A DNA stretch of 64,000 nucleotides, taken from CALJFL01 sp039964455. GTDB lineage: Bacteria; Pseudomonadota; Gammaproteobacteria; Pseudomonadales; Halieaceae. The stretch lies in NCBI GenBank assembly GCA_039964455.1, contig JBDVXK010000010.1, forward strand, positions 124,001 through 188,000. The letters run 5' to 3'. The notes under the pieces were generated by a model. The model saw only the letters and a program-made list of their open reading frames with translations, ran no database searches and was not told the origin of the DNA. The position numbers and the translations under genes are program-made. Positions 53,663 to 62,568 of the stretch are shown here, piece by piece. How positions within the stretch are numbered: the stretch's first letter is position 1; each line of letters starts with the position of its first letter.

Positions 53663-54310
53663 TTAGTTTCTTTCATCTTTTCTTAAGACGCCGCTAATTG
53701 AAACCTGTTTAAAAATGTCATAATCAAGTCGCAGAAAATCATATAAACGCTCCTCCAAATTCTTATCTAGCGTGTAGCTTGACTCTGCTGAAACATTTCT
53801 TACTGGCAACTTAATCTCCCTGCCAATTTTTTTGCTGATAAATTCCTCCACCATATCGAGCCTGTCCATCGAAAAAACGTAGTCGACTCCTAGAGAGGTA
53901 TCGGGCATCAGGAAAAAATTTCTCTGCGTAGTGATGTCGGCGAATGATGGCCTATTATCCTTGTTGAGATAAGCTGAAACAAATTCATTGAATGTTATGT
54001 TCCCGGTGTAATTAGCTGCTCCTGGATGATTGGGATTTTTTAATACGTCTCGCTTTCGGAATCGGTACCAACTAAAGACCCAATCTGTTGGGTTTCGCAT
54101 AACGCAGAATATTTCGACTTTAGTATCTGGAATCTTTGACTGAATGTGGCTGAGAATAACCGTATTCAGTTCTTTGGCGTTCATGTGCTTGAGATGCGGG
54201 TTACCTCCAAATCTAACTTCAGAAAATGGATCAAGTACAGACTCGATTGAGCTGGAAGCGCATTTCGGTACACACAAGAAGGCGAAGCCGTATTTAATAG
54301 ATAAATGCAT
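53663..54310 (-). CDS. sulfotransferase family 2 protein
   Basis: A 215-residue protein like the family of carbohydrate sulfotransferases found near polysaccharide genes. FLCVPKCASSSIESVL is the PAPS 5'-phosphosulfate loop (KCASSSI), and CVMRNPTDWVFSWYRFRKRD is the 3'-phosphate motif (RNP plus Ser). It would transfer sulfate from PAPS to a sugar hydroxyl. Base composition is noticeably more AT-rich than its neighbours (many AAA, AAT and TTT codons), suggesting horizontal transfer. No PAPS-synthesis or glycan genes are adjacent. Confidence 0.85.
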   Translation of the reverse strand: MHLSIKYGFAFLCVPKCASSSIESVLDPFSEVRFGGNPHLKHMNAKELNTVILSHIQSKIPDTKVEIFCVMRNPTDWVFSWYRFRKRDVLKNPNHPGAANYTGNITFNEFVSAYLNKDNRPSFADITTQRNFFLMPDTSLGVDYVFSMDRLDMVEEFISKKIGREIKLPVRNVSAESSYTLDKNLEERLYDFLRLDYDIFKQVSISGVLRKDERN

Positions 54311-54432
54311 TAGTGAGAGAAGCGATCTTCCTGCTGACTTTGAGTCAGAGTATATTGATAACTGATAGCCTGTGTCGAATGCCTATGGCGGTGGAAGAAT
54401 GCAGAGGTTTTTATGAAAATCGTTTTGTGACT

Positions 54433-55440
54433 TTAACCACTTCCGCTTTTTGATGAGTCGCCCTGTAGGCGCTCGGCGCGTCGTGCGAGTTTAGCCACCA
54501 GGTTCTCTCCTACCTCGGGCATTGACCAGGGGCAGACCGCGATACAGATTGCGCAGCCGGATGTTTCGGCAAAGAAGGGAATGCAGGCGTCGAAATCGAC
54601 ATACCATTTCTCAATACCCCTCACCGTCTGTTTTTCAGGGGTGATTGCCTCGGGTGGACAGGCATTCTCGCAGACACGGCATCTGGAGCAGAAATCATCT
54701 ATACCGAACTCACGTTTAGGTGTGATTGAAAACGGGGCGTTGGTTAACACGGCACCCAGACGAAACGCCGAGCCGAATTCCGGATTGATTATGGAGCCGT
54801 GCTTGCCAAGCTCGCCAAAGCCACATTCAAGGGCTGGAGGTATCATCAGTATCTTTCCGGTCATGGGCCCGGTAATGGCATCGGCTTCCCAGCCCTGTTC
54901 CCGTAGCCATGAGGCTACCTTGTTCGCTGCCGCCGCTGCACGGCCGTATTGTCGGGTTACATCCTTGCCGCCGCGCAACTCCGGCACATGGCGTAATTCC
55001 TCGTAATCATGTTGTACCCCAAGCATTATTACATTGCTCAGATGAGTGGTCTCGTGCTCGAAAACCCACTCCGGACGCAGTCTAGCCACACCCGTCATCT
55101 CCACGTCACCCGATTGAACAAAGTTATCAAGTTTCGCAGTCCATTCCTCAGGGGATTGATCCACCTTCAGTGCTGCAACATCTGGCAGTGGTGCTTCGAC
55201 CAATGTTCTGCGATAGCTGCGTAGCTCCAGCATTTCTTCGTCGGGTTCTTCGTGTTCGTAAAACCATTGCTGTGCTGGCCCGAATTCTGCCGTGGACATA
55301 TCAGGCGTCCACCAGACCATCGATGGCCTGCGCACCTTATTTTCATCAAGTCCATTAACTCGATTACCGCTGTAACCATCGGGTAACAGTTCTAGAAAAT
55401 CTGCATTTGGGGAATAGGGACGAAATCTGTTTTTAGGCAT
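54433..55440 (-). CDS. reductive-dehalogenase-like Fe-S protein
   Basis: A 335-residue iron-sulfur protein. Two [4Fe-4S] motifs are present: CSRCRVCENACP (CxxCxxCxxxCP), and a second with a split ligand set (CIPFFAETSGCAICIAVCP). That second spacing (C-x(10-16)-CxxCxxxCP) is like reductive dehalogenases and QueG. The N-terminal body contains VIMLGVQHDYEEL, like the corrinoid-domain segment of dehalogenases. No Tat signal and no B anchor gene were seen, so a cytoplasmic, non-respiratory role is likely. Corrinoid binding is inferred. Confidence 0.75.
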   Translation of the reverse strand: MPKNRFRPYSPNADFLELLPDGYSGNRVNGLDENKVRRPSMVWWTPDMSTAEFGPAQQWFYEHEEPDEEMLELRSYRRTLVEAPLPDVAALKVDQSPEEWTAKLDNFVQSGDVEMTGVARLRPEWVFEHETTHLSNVIMLGVQHDYEELRHVPELRGGKDVTRQYGRAAAAANKVASWLREQGWEADAITGPMTGKILMIPPALECGFGELGKHGSIINPEFGSAFRLGAVLTNAPFSITPKREFGIDDFCSRCRVCENACPPEAITPEKQTVRGIEKWYVDFDACIPFFAETSGCAICIAVCPWSMPEVGENLVAKLARRAERLQGDSSKSGSG

Positions 55441-55515
55441 ATGGCTGCCCTCCGTGCACTATCTTTTAATCTACTCGATTAATCCGTAGCCATGTCTTCA
55501 GAGCATCTAACTCTG

Positions 55516-55860
55516 CTAGTCAAAGAATGACGATTTCCTTTCGAAATTTGGCCCGTAAACCGGTTCATTTCTTTCTGTGAGGTAGGCACGATTTATGCTC
55601 TCCACGAATCCGACATCCGCGAACATTTGTACCATGGCGTCATAGTTCTCGTGTTCGAAGTGAGCAGCCAGTGAGCTACTGTCTTCCCACAGCTCGTACA
55701 CCTGTATCGCGAGCGGGTCGCATGGGTCCGGCGCGAAGCAGTACACGTGACAGCCCGGCTCCTGATCCCTTGTTGCCTGTTGGATGGGGATAGACAGCTC
55801 AACAGCCTTTTCCCTGTCTTCCCGGGAAGCGAAAACCAGCTTTGCAGCGACAATGATCAT
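55516..55860 (-). CDS. antibiotic biosynthesis monooxygenase domain protein
   Basis: A 114-residue dimeric alpha-beta barrel (ABM) protein. From ATG 55860 (AAGGAAAG directly upstream) it begins MIIVAAKLVFASREDREKAV. The central VYELWEDSSSLAAHFEHENY pattern is typical of the ABM family. Members include quinol and antibiotic monooxygenases and heme-degrading enzymes. It is 75 bp upstream of the Fe-S protein gene, on the same strand. Confidence 0.9.
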   Translation of the reverse strand: MIIVAAKLVFASREDREKAVELSIPIQQATRDQEPGCHVYCFAPDPCDPLAIQVYELWEDSSSLAAHFEHENYDAMVQMFADVGFVESINRAYLTERNEPVYGPNFERKSSFFD

Positions 55861-56126
55861 TTCTTTCCTTGTGTAACGCCTGATTAGTAAGTGAATTCGA
55901 GTTAGTAAAGTGTAGGACATCCAGCGAAGAATTGATGCCATGTACTATCAAGCCAATAACTATGCAGGATTCGGCCTACGCTTAAGTAAGGAAAGCTAGC
56001 ATTATCGCTATTCCTGATTGCGTGTGACTACACTGCCTCCTCCGTGATACCGTCTTGAGCCTGAAGCGACGGCGCCAACAGGCGTAGCGGCGTAATCTTC
56101 AAAGTATCATCAGGAGTTGTGGACCA

Positions 56127-56792
56127 GTGAATCATCCGAAGCAGGCGGCCTTTTATTTTGACTATATTTCGCCTTATGCGTATCTCCTTTGGCACAGGTT
56201 AAATGCTGAAAACTCAGAGTTATCAGGTCGCCTGGAGCTATGCCACAGACCTGTGCTATTTGCAGGCTTATTAAATCACTGGGGGCAAAAGGGGCCCGCA
56301 GAGATTGAGGCAAAGCGTATCCACACCTACAGGCAGGTCGTTTACCTGGCAAAACAGTACGATATTCCGTTCCGGATGCCCGATGCCCATCCGTTTAATC
56401 CACTGGCTGCCCTGCGGTTAACGATTGCTGCCGGTAATACACCCGAAGCGATAAGCACTGTCTTCACCTGTATTTGGGTGGACGGTCATCGCCCGGACGA
56501 CCCCGCCGGTTTTGCGGCAATTGTAGACGCCCTAGCAATCGAGGGTGGTGAAAGTGCCGCGAGGGAAAAGATTGCATCTTCGTCTGTAAAACAGGAGCTA
56601 CAGAAAAACGGTTCAGATGCGCTGGCTGATGGGGTGTTTGGTGTCCCGACGATAGTCGCTGAGGGCGAGCTTTTTTGGGGTGTAGATAGTCTTGATATGC
56701 TGGTACATTTTCTGGACAACCCGGGCTATTATCGTGGCGATGAAATGCGCAGAATCCACGATATTGTTCCTTCGGCTACGCGTGCGCATTGA
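56127..56792 (+). CDS. 2-hydroxychromene-2-carboxylate isomerase / DsbA family protein
   Basis: A 221-residue thioredoxin-fold protein of the HCCA-isomerase (kappa-class GST-like) group. FYFDYISPYAYLLWHRL carries the Ser that would activate glutathione, and VFGVPTIVAEGELFWGVD matches the cis-Pro region. The family isomerises hydroxychromene carboxylates in naphthalene-like catabolism and others have GST activity; a general role with glutathione is likely. The start is GTG 56127, with AGGAG 10 bp upstream. No naphthalene genes are adjacent. Confidence 0.92.
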   Translation: MNHPKQAAFYFDYISPYAYLLWHRLNAENSELSGRLELCHRPVLFAGLLNHWGQKGPAEIEAKRIHTYRQVVYLAKQYDIPFRMPDAHPFNPLAALRLTIAAGNTPEAISTVFTCIWVDGHRPDDPAGFAAIVDALAIEGGESAAREKIASSSVKQELQKNGSDALADGVFGVPTIVAEGELFWGVDSLDMLVHFLDNPGYYRGDEMRRIHDIVPSATRAH

Positions 56793-56855
56793 GAAATTTT
56801 AGAGAACGTATTTGTTTCTGAGGTGCCGTAATATTAAGGCGCCCGAAGGCAATAC

Positions 56856-57674
56856 ATGTCCGGTGATGAAGGTTTTCCTATGATGCATATATCCCTCGAT
56901 ACAACGCCATTGCTACTGGTGTTGCTATTAACCATGATCGTAGTTCTTGCGGCTATTGAGCTGGGGTTTCATCTGGGCGCCTGGCGCACCAATCGCCATG
57001 CTGCATTGGGGGAGAGCGAAGCGCAATTGAGCTCGATGACCGGTGCGCACCTTGCCCTGCTCGCTTTCATAATGGCTTTTTCATTCAGCATGGCCGCAGG
57101 CCATTATCAGGAACGTAGAAACCTGATCATGGCGGATGCCAATGCGATCAGTACCGCCCACTCGAGAGCGAGCCTTATTGCTGCGCCCGAGGGTCGTGTG
57201 ATAGCAGATGCCCTGGTTGACTATGTGTCGGTACGTGCTGAAGTAAAGGGCCTTGAAGATGGGCCTGAAATGATCAGGAAGAGCCAGGAGATAGAAGACA
57301 AAATCTGGCGTGAGGTAAAATCGTTGGTAGATACGCAACCACTCACGGTTTTGCACAGCCTTCTGATTCAGTCGCTGAACGAAGTTTCCGATGTTAATGA
57401 CCAGAGAATGGCGGCCGGTTTGAAGAATCGCGTCCCAAGGATCCTGTGGACCGTTCTGGCCGCACTTTTGATTCTCGCGATGCTTGGCATTGGCTATTTT
57501 TCCGGTTCCAAGGGTGCTCGAAACCCCATCGCGAGTACGGCCCTGGCCTTGTCTTTCTCCCTTGTGCTTGTGTTGATCGCCGATCTCGATCGGCCTATGG
57601 GAGGCACGCTAAAATCTGATCAGTCGCCAATTATTGATTTGCGTGATCAGCTGCTTGCTCAGGCCGCGCGATAG
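56856..57674 (+). CDS. DUF4239-like membrane protein
   Basis: A 272-residue protein with two N-terminal hydrophobic segments (residues ~18-40 and ~62-80) and two C-terminal ones (~190-210 and ~222-240). A soluble helical loop (residues ~85-180) lies between. The pattern and the AFSFSMAAGHYQERRNLIMADA motif fit the DUF4239/bestrophin-like family. The start is either ATG 56856 or ATG 56880; both have a GAAGG-type site upstream. The function is unknown. Confidence 0.8.
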   Translation: MSGDEGFPMMHISLDTTPLLLVLLLTMIVVLAAIELGFHLGAWRTNRHAALGESEAQLSSMTGAHLALLAFIMAFSFSMAAGHYQERRNLIMADANAISTAHSRASLIAAPEGRVIADALVDYVSVRAEVKGLEDGPEMIRKSQEIEDKIWREVKSLVDTQPLTVLHSLLIQSLNEVSDVNDQRMAAGLKNRVPRILWTVLAALLILAMLGIGYFSGSKGARNPIASTALALSFSLVLVLIADLDRPMGGTLKSDQSPIIDLRDQLLAQAAR

Positions 57675-57726
57675 CAAGTCCATCCTTCTGGAATAAAACC
57701 ATTACCTTTAAGGAAAGTAGCTGCTT

Positions 57727-58383
57727 ATGGAAGTGTATGACGTTATGCGAACTACCTTCGCCTGCAGGGAGTTCACCGGCGAGCCGGTGCCCGGTGAGGT
57801 GCTTCATCGGATAATTGATAATGCCCGCTTTGCGCCTAGTGGTGGCAACCGACAGGGGTGGCGCATTATCAATGTGACTGAGGCAAGTATAAAAAGGCAA
57901 CTCGCTCAACTGTCGTTACCCGCAGCCACACGTTATCTGCTTCAAATGCAGGCTGGTGAGAGCCCGCTGAATACTATCAACACCTCAGTGGTGACAGATG
58001 AACAGGTAGCTCAGGAAACCCCACCAGAATGGCTGGTGGCGCATGTCGAAAATGCGCCCACGCTTCTGGTTATCACCGTAGATTTGGCGCTCATTGCCAG
58101 TATGGATAAGGATCTTGCCCGCGTGGGCCTGGTGAGTGGCGGCTCCATTTACCCGTTGGCCTGGAATATCCTACTGGCGGCAAGGAATGAAGGCTATGGC
58201 GGTACCATGACCACCTGGGGAGTGTCTGAGGAAGAGGGCGTTAAAGAGCTTTTGGACATTCCCTCCAGCTGGGCTGTGGCTGCCATCATGCCACTGGGAA
58301 AACCTGTTAAGCAGTTAACCAAGCTCAAGCGCAAGCCCGTCGATGAAATACTTGTCACCAATAGCTGGAGCGCCAGCTCATAG
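57727..58383 (+). CDS. nitroreductase family protein
   Basis: A 218-residue FMN-dependent nitroreductase-like enzyme. VMRTTFACREFTGEPVPGEV and RFAPSGGNRQGWRI are FMN-contact blocks. SGGSIYPLAWNILLAARNEG and the C-terminal PLGKPVKQLTKLKRKPVDEI also match the family. The family reduces nitro groups, quinones or flavins with NAD(P)H. The stop TAG at 58381 overlaps by one base the GTG of the sulfatase fragment that follows. Confidence 0.92.
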   Translation: MEVYDVMRTTFACREFTGEPVPGEVLHRIIDNARFAPSGGNRQGWRIINVTEASIKRQLAQLSLPAATRYLLQMQAGESPLNTINTSVVTDEQVAQETPPEWLVAHVENAPTLLVITVDLALIASMDKDLARVGLVSGGSIYPLAWNILLAARNEGYGGTMTTWGVSEEEGVKELLDIPSSWAVAAIMPLGKPVKQLTKLKRKPVDEILVTNSWSASS

Positions 58384-58892
58384 TGCCTGGCATGATTGAA
58401 GAAGATGCGATCGTTGCCGATATTTTTCATGTCTCTGATTTATATACAACACTGTCGCGACTTGCCGGTGCAGACCAGTATATTCCCCGTGATCGTTTGA
58501 TTGATGGGGTAGATCAAAGTGCATTGGTTCTGGAGGGTGAAACAAACGGGCGTCGTGACAGCGTAATGATTTACTCAGGTAAATCCTTAAAGGCTGTCGT
58601 AAAGGAGCACTTGCAGCTTAAGGTTCCGGCCAAGGGCGAGAACGCGATTGTTGCGAAGTTTTATGACCTGCAGCGCGATACCCGTGAGGAGTATCCCGTC
58701 GCGACCGAAGTAGGTGCTTGGGGTGGAGCAGAGTTTGTTCGCATTATGCAGCGGCACATGATGCGCAAGGCCAAGTACCCTGATGAAAAGCCCGCCTTTG
58801 GTGTTCCTTATGAAGGGATCAGCAATTTGCGACCCGAGTCCAAAGCCGCAGTTGAGGCATTCCTGATCAAACAGAAGGCTGCACAGATGTAA
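58383..58892 (+). pseudogene. C-terminal fragment of an arylsulfatase
   Basis: A 169-residue frame that matches only the last third of a type I sulfatase. It begins at the PG-x-I point of the family (PGMIEEDAIVADIFHVSDLY), then has RLIDGVDQSAL and the strands KAVVKEHLQLKVPA and KFYDLQRDTREEYPVATEVG. The formylglycine Cys motif and the metal ligands of the N-terminal two-thirds are absent. Directly upstream is an intact nitroreductase, so the sulfatase head was lost by deletion. It may still be translated from the overlapping GTG but cannot be catalytic. Confidence 0.8.
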
Positions 58893-58939
58893 GGTATACC
58901 GGCCTTGGCTCTCGCAAATGTCAGTTGAGGTTGACTGCT

Positions 58940-60313
58940 CTAGTCAGCTTCAACTGAGGTGCCCAGCTCATTTGCTACCGAAAGATAATAGTTGCGAGTC
59001 GGAGCATTCAGCGTCTCTTCTGCCAGCACCCTCAGTGATTCGATTTTTGCCTCGATAGCACGCTCACGATGACTACCCATTGCAATGAGATGGTCTGCCA
59101 GACGTAAGGCCCAAACATGATCCGCTTCTCGTTGTGCATCCAAAAGCGCATTTAGCAATGCCTCTTCTCCGCCAGCAAGCGCCGCCATGCGTGACGCCTC
59201 GCCTTTCGGAGACAGGTTTGAAAGATTGGTGGGGTTCCCGTCAAACCAGCCAACATAGCCGGAAAATACTGCACGTACAGCAGTATCCACACGGCCATAG
59301 AATTCTGTCAGATAGTGGCGTGAAGCCAGGCTCTCTGGCAATTTGACGTAGTCAACGAGTTCATCGGGCACCAGGCCTTTATTCATACCCTCGACGGTCT
59401 TGTCGTGGACAAAACGTATGGCATCTCGATAATCCGTGAGTGTCTGCTGTATCTCATCAGCGCCTTTAACCGGGCGAGTATGACCGGGAACAAGAGCGTC
59501 CGCTTTCTCCCCGGCCATTTTTTCGAGGCTATTCGCCCAGGGGATGATATCTCTGTATGGGGTCCCCCGAAGGGCGTAAATGTTCGGGAAAGATCGATAG
59601 AAGTTATCGCCGCTGAACAACACCTTTGACTCGGGTAGCCACACGTATAGTTGGTCGTCTGTTTCACCCGGGGCGGCAACCAGTTCGACCTGTATACCTG
59701 CGATGGTCAACCGCTGTCGTTCGCTGGCGAAGGAAATGGTGGGAGCGAGCGTCCCCTGTCCAAAGCCGCCCATGGGTTGGACGGCGGGGCCCACTCCTAG
59801 ATTGATTCGTTCGACGCCCGGTTTCAGTGTGCGGCCGAATTGTCTTGCCGCGCGCTTTGCACTGAATGAGTTGCGCGGTCCAGCATCAATCCTGTCTACG
59901 TGGCTGTTGCTGCGTGCGTAGATATCAGGAGCGTCATCATCTGCAAATACCTTTGCACCGCCGACATGATCCATATGACCGTGTGTATAAATAATGGCCT
60001 TCACCGGTTTGTCGCTTACTTTGAGAAAATCTGCTCTCAGCGATTCGGCAGCTGCCAGCCCAGGTAAGGTATCAATGATGATGACACCGTCTGAGCCTAC
60101 AATCATTGAGGCGTTGGATCCCGCGTACCCCACACCGGTGTAGACGTTTGGAGCGACCTGAATGAGCTCCTTTTCGAACTCGGCGTTCTGGGCTTGCAGG
60201 CGTTGTGTCGGGGTTGGCGCTTCAACATCGCTTGCTGTCGTTGATACAGCCTGAAGCAGGCCGACAAAGCACAGCGGGTAGAACATGGCTTTGATTCTTT
60301 CAAACTGGTTCAT
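58940..60313 (-). CDS. exported MBL-fold alkylsulfatase-like hydrolase
   Basis: A 457-residue metallo-beta-lactamase-fold hydrolase related to alkylsulfatases such as SdsA1. A Sec signal covers residues 1-28. The zinc motif is THGHMDHVGG, and other ligands fit VELVAAPGETDDQL, SGDNFYRSFPN and LVPGHTRPV. The dimerisation domain (GYVGWFDGNPTNLSNLSP) follows. The final SCP2-like sterol-carrier domain of long SdsA1 proteins is missing. It is divergent from a LysR regulator across ~110 bp, a likely control pair. Confidence 0.88.
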   Translation of the reverse strand: MNQFERIKAMFYPLCFVGLLQAVSTTASDVEAPTPTQRLQAQNAEFEKELIQVAPNVYTGVGYAGSNASMIVGSDGVIIIDTLPGLAAAESLRADFLKVSDKPVKAIIYTHGHMDHVGGAKVFADDDAPDIYARSNSHVDRIDAGPRNSFSAKRAARQFGRTLKPGVERINLGVGPAVQPMGGFGQGTLAPTISFASERQRLTIAGIQVELVAAPGETDDQLYVWLPESKVLFSGDNFYRSFPNIYALRGTPYRDIIPWANSLEKMAGEKADALVPGHTRPVKGADEIQQTLTDYRDAIRFVHDKTVEGMNKGLVPDELVDYVKLPESLASRHYLTEFYGRVDTAVRAVFSGYVGWFDGNPTNLSNLSPKGEASRMAALAGGEEALLNALLDAQREADHVWALRLADHLIAMGSHRERAIEAKIESLRVLAEETLNAPTRNYYLSVANELGTSVEAD

Positions 60314-60421
60314 GGTCGGGTCTTCTCATAGAGCGTAGAGGCGAGCTTAAGTAAGCGGATAAAGTTTTACTAGATGGGATAAATAAGAAATACTATCTCA
60401 TCATATGGAAAGGTGTGGCCG

Positions 60422-61291
60422 ATGATTGATGACCTTCGCGCAATGGCAATCTTCGCTAAGGTGGCCGAGGCGGGTAGCTTTAGTGCTGCTGCCCGGACGC
60501 TGCAGCTGTCTACCTCCGTTGTCAGCCACCATGTGAAAGTATTGGAAACCCGGCACGGTGTGTCGCTATTCAGGCGATCCACACGTGCACTGTCGCTAAC
60601 CAGTGAAGGACAAAGACTACTGGAAGCGGCGAGGCGCATGGTTGAGGCGGCAGAAGAGGGTCTTGATGCAATCGCCGAGATCAGCACCGACCCTTCCGGC
60701 GCACTGAGGCTAACAGTCCCTGCCTTTCTGGTAGATAGCCCTCAGGAAAGCGCTATCTGGCAGTTTGCCAGCCGCTACCCCAGTGTTGCAGTGACGGTGC
60801 ATACCAGCGATGAGCGGGTAAATCTGGTAGCGGAAGGGTTTGATATGGCGATTCGGCTGGGGTCTCTGCCAGACAGTACGCTGAGAAGCCGCAGGATTGG
60901 CGGTTTCGAGCGTTGCCTGGTTGCGGCACCTGCCTATCTGGAGCAAATCGAAGTACCGCAGGTACCGGACGACCTTGGCCGTTGTAACTTCGTTCAGCTC
61001 GATATGATAGCGGACGAATTTGTTCTGCAGCGTGGGTCGACAGAGGTAACAGTGCGACCCGAACAGTCACGCATACAGGTTAATTCAGTCGCCGGCGCTC
61101 GGTCCGCGCTGCTGGCCGGACTAGGCGTGCAGAAACTGCCAGTGAGCGCGGTGGAAGCTGATTTGAAATCTGGTCGCCTGGTCAGGGTATTGCCGGAATG
61201 GTCGCTACCTACGCTCAGTATCTACGCGGTCTGGCCTGCTTCCAGCCACCGTAGTAGCCTGGTGAGATTGCTATTGGAGTACCTCGTTTGA
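60422..61291 (+). CDS. LysR family transcriptional regulator
   Basis: A 289-residue LysR regulator. From ATG 60422 the winged HTH reads MIDDLRAMAIFAKVAEAGSF, with SAAARTLQLSTSVVSHHVKV as recognition helix region. The periplasmic-binding-like effector domain follows (SGALRLTVPAFLVDSP, VNLVAEGFDMAIRLGSLPDS). A GTG at 60413 is in frame but the ATG has the better AAAGG spacing. Divergence from the MBL hydrolase gene suggests that it controls it. Confidence 0.93.
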   Translation: MIDDLRAMAIFAKVAEAGSFSAAARTLQLSTSVVSHHVKVLETRHGVSLFRRSTRALSLTSEGQRLLEAARRMVEAAEEGLDAIAEISTDPSGALRLTVPAFLVDSPQESAIWQFASRYPSVAVTVHTSDERVNLVAEGFDMAIRLGSLPDSTLRSRRIGGFERCLVAAPAYLEQIEVPQVPDDLGRCNFVQLDMIADEFVLQRGSTEVTVRPEQSRIQVNSVAGARSALLAGLGVQKLPVSAVEADLKSGRLVRVLPEWSLPTLSIYAVWPASSHRSSLVRLLLEYLV

Positions 61292-61292
61292 G

Positions 61293-61946
61293 TTAGCGCT
61301 TTTCTTTATCAGCCTGCTCAAGCCAGAACAGTGTATCCATGTAGGTTACAAAACGGCTCAGGTAGTGCGGTGACAAATCTCGCATGGCGGCCAGCGAGCG
61401 GGCCGCCAGTCGCTGTGAATTCAGTGGCCCGCTGTCCTCAGGTATTTCCGCCACTGCCTGCGTCACCAGCTTGTCGGCGTTCTGTTTAACCTGTGTTGCC
61501 CTGAATCGTCTCGCTGACTTCAGCTCTTCATTATTGTGCGCAGTTGAGCGACCCGCTGACGACACCCCTTCTCGCACAGTGTTAACCGCTTCTGATTCTT
61601 GTGCCCTCAACAAGTCGTCCAGTGCTGAGCCGTCTGGATTATCCCCATGAAGTGATGCCTGTTCGTTTAGTTGTGCAGTCAGTGCAGCGAGCGTTTTTAC
61701 ATCATGCGGTGACTGTTGCTCTTCGCTCAGTGGCTGTTTGCCTGGTATCTGCTCCAGTGCCTGTTGGTAGTCGAGCAGCGCCTGGTTTGCCTTATCAGCC
61801 AGGATTGCTGTTACTGCCGCGCCTTTGCCATCGGCGCGCAGCACCAGAGACTCAATGTATCGAAACCGCGCCGGGTTGTGGGTCGCTGACTGATCCTCGC
61901 GCATTGCAGCCAGGTCCAGCTCAAGGGATTGTAGCTCGTCAGTCAT
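61293..61946 (-). CDS. DUF2894 domain protein
   Basis: A 217-residue cytoplasmic protein from ATG 61946. It is rich in charged helices (SLELDLAAMREDQSATHNPA, RFRATQVKQNADKLVTQAVA) and ends with HYLSRFVTYMDTLFWLEQAD. It matches the DUF2894 family, known mainly from clusters with OmpA-like and DUF802 genes. The ATG lies inside the last codons of the upstream OmpA-like gene (8-bp overlap), so translation is coupled. The function is unknown. Confidence 0.85.
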   Translation of the reverse strand: MTDELQSLELDLAAMREDQSATHNPARFRYIESLVLRADGKGAAVTAILADKANQALLDYQQALEQIPGKQPLSEEQQSPHDVKTLAALTAQLNEQASLHGDNPDGSALDDLLRAQESEAVNTVREGVSSAGRSTAHNNEELKSARRFRATQVKQNADKLVTQAVAEIPEDSGPLNSQRLAARSLAAMRDLSPHYLSRFVTYMDTLFWLEQADKEKR

Positions 61947-62568
61947 CGCTGCTGGCTCGGGGCACAGGCGCCATTTCGACACGCCGATTTTTTGAACGGC
62001 TGGCATTGTCTGTGTTGGCGACCACGGGTTGTTGCGCTCCAAACGCAGCGGCAAATACCAGCTTCGGTGGCATGCCGTCGTCTATTAACGCTCGAGTGAC
62101 GTTGAGTGCTCGCTGCGCGGAGAGCTCCCAGTTGTCCTCAAACTGGTTGTTCCCTGCCTGAATGGGCAGGTCATCGGTGAAGCCGCTCACCATTAGCAGC
62201 TCGTCTCGTTCGCTGAGATAGACTTGTACCGGTGCTATCAGGCTGCGCAGCAACTCCCGGCCCTCTGGCTGCAGTTCTGAAGAGTTCAAGGCAAATAGCA
62301 CACTGCCGCTAATACCGATGCGGCCATTCGATAGCGTAACGCGGCCGCTAGCCAGCGGACCGGCCAGTGCATCCTCGAGTGCGATGCGCCGCTTCTGCTC
62401 AGCCTCGCGCATGGACACCTCGTTGTTGAGCGATTGGGTCAGCTCAAGCTGATAACCCATCACCCAGACAAGTATCAGAACAAAGACGCCCACCAGCCCG
62501 GACATTAGATCGCCAAATATGGCCCATACGGGCGTATCGTGGGCGATATCTTGTTGTAGCTCTTCCAT
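61939..62568 (-). CDS. MotB/OmpA-like peptidoglycan-binding protein
   Basis: A 209-residue inner-membrane protein. One N-terminal helix (residues ~16-40, AIFGDLMSGLVGVFVLILVW) is like MotB or ZorB, with an Asp (GD) at its start. The C-terminal ~120 residues form an OmpA-like domain (LFALNSSELQPEGRELLRSL, DNWELSAQRALNVTRALI, SRSKNRRVEMA). It would bind peptidoglycan. It is coupled to the DUF802 gene upstream (TGATG overlap, 1 bp) and to DUF2894 downstream. Confidence 0.9.
   Translation of the reverse strand: MEELQQDIAHDTPVWAIFGDLMSGLVGVFVLILVWVMGYQLELTQSLNNEVSMREAEQKRRIALEDALAGPLASGRVTLSNGRIGISGSVLFALNSSELQPEGRELLRSLIAPVQVYLSERDELLMVSGFTDDLPIQAGNNQFEDNWELSAQRALNVTRALIDDGMPPKLVFAAAFGAQQPVVANTDNASRSKNRRVEMAPVPRASSDD

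Noticed and set aside
54433..55440. Plain epoxyqueuosine reductase QueG
   Set aside because: The second cluster spacing and body differ, and the HEAT-like C-terminus of QueG is missing; kept as dehalogenase-like instead.
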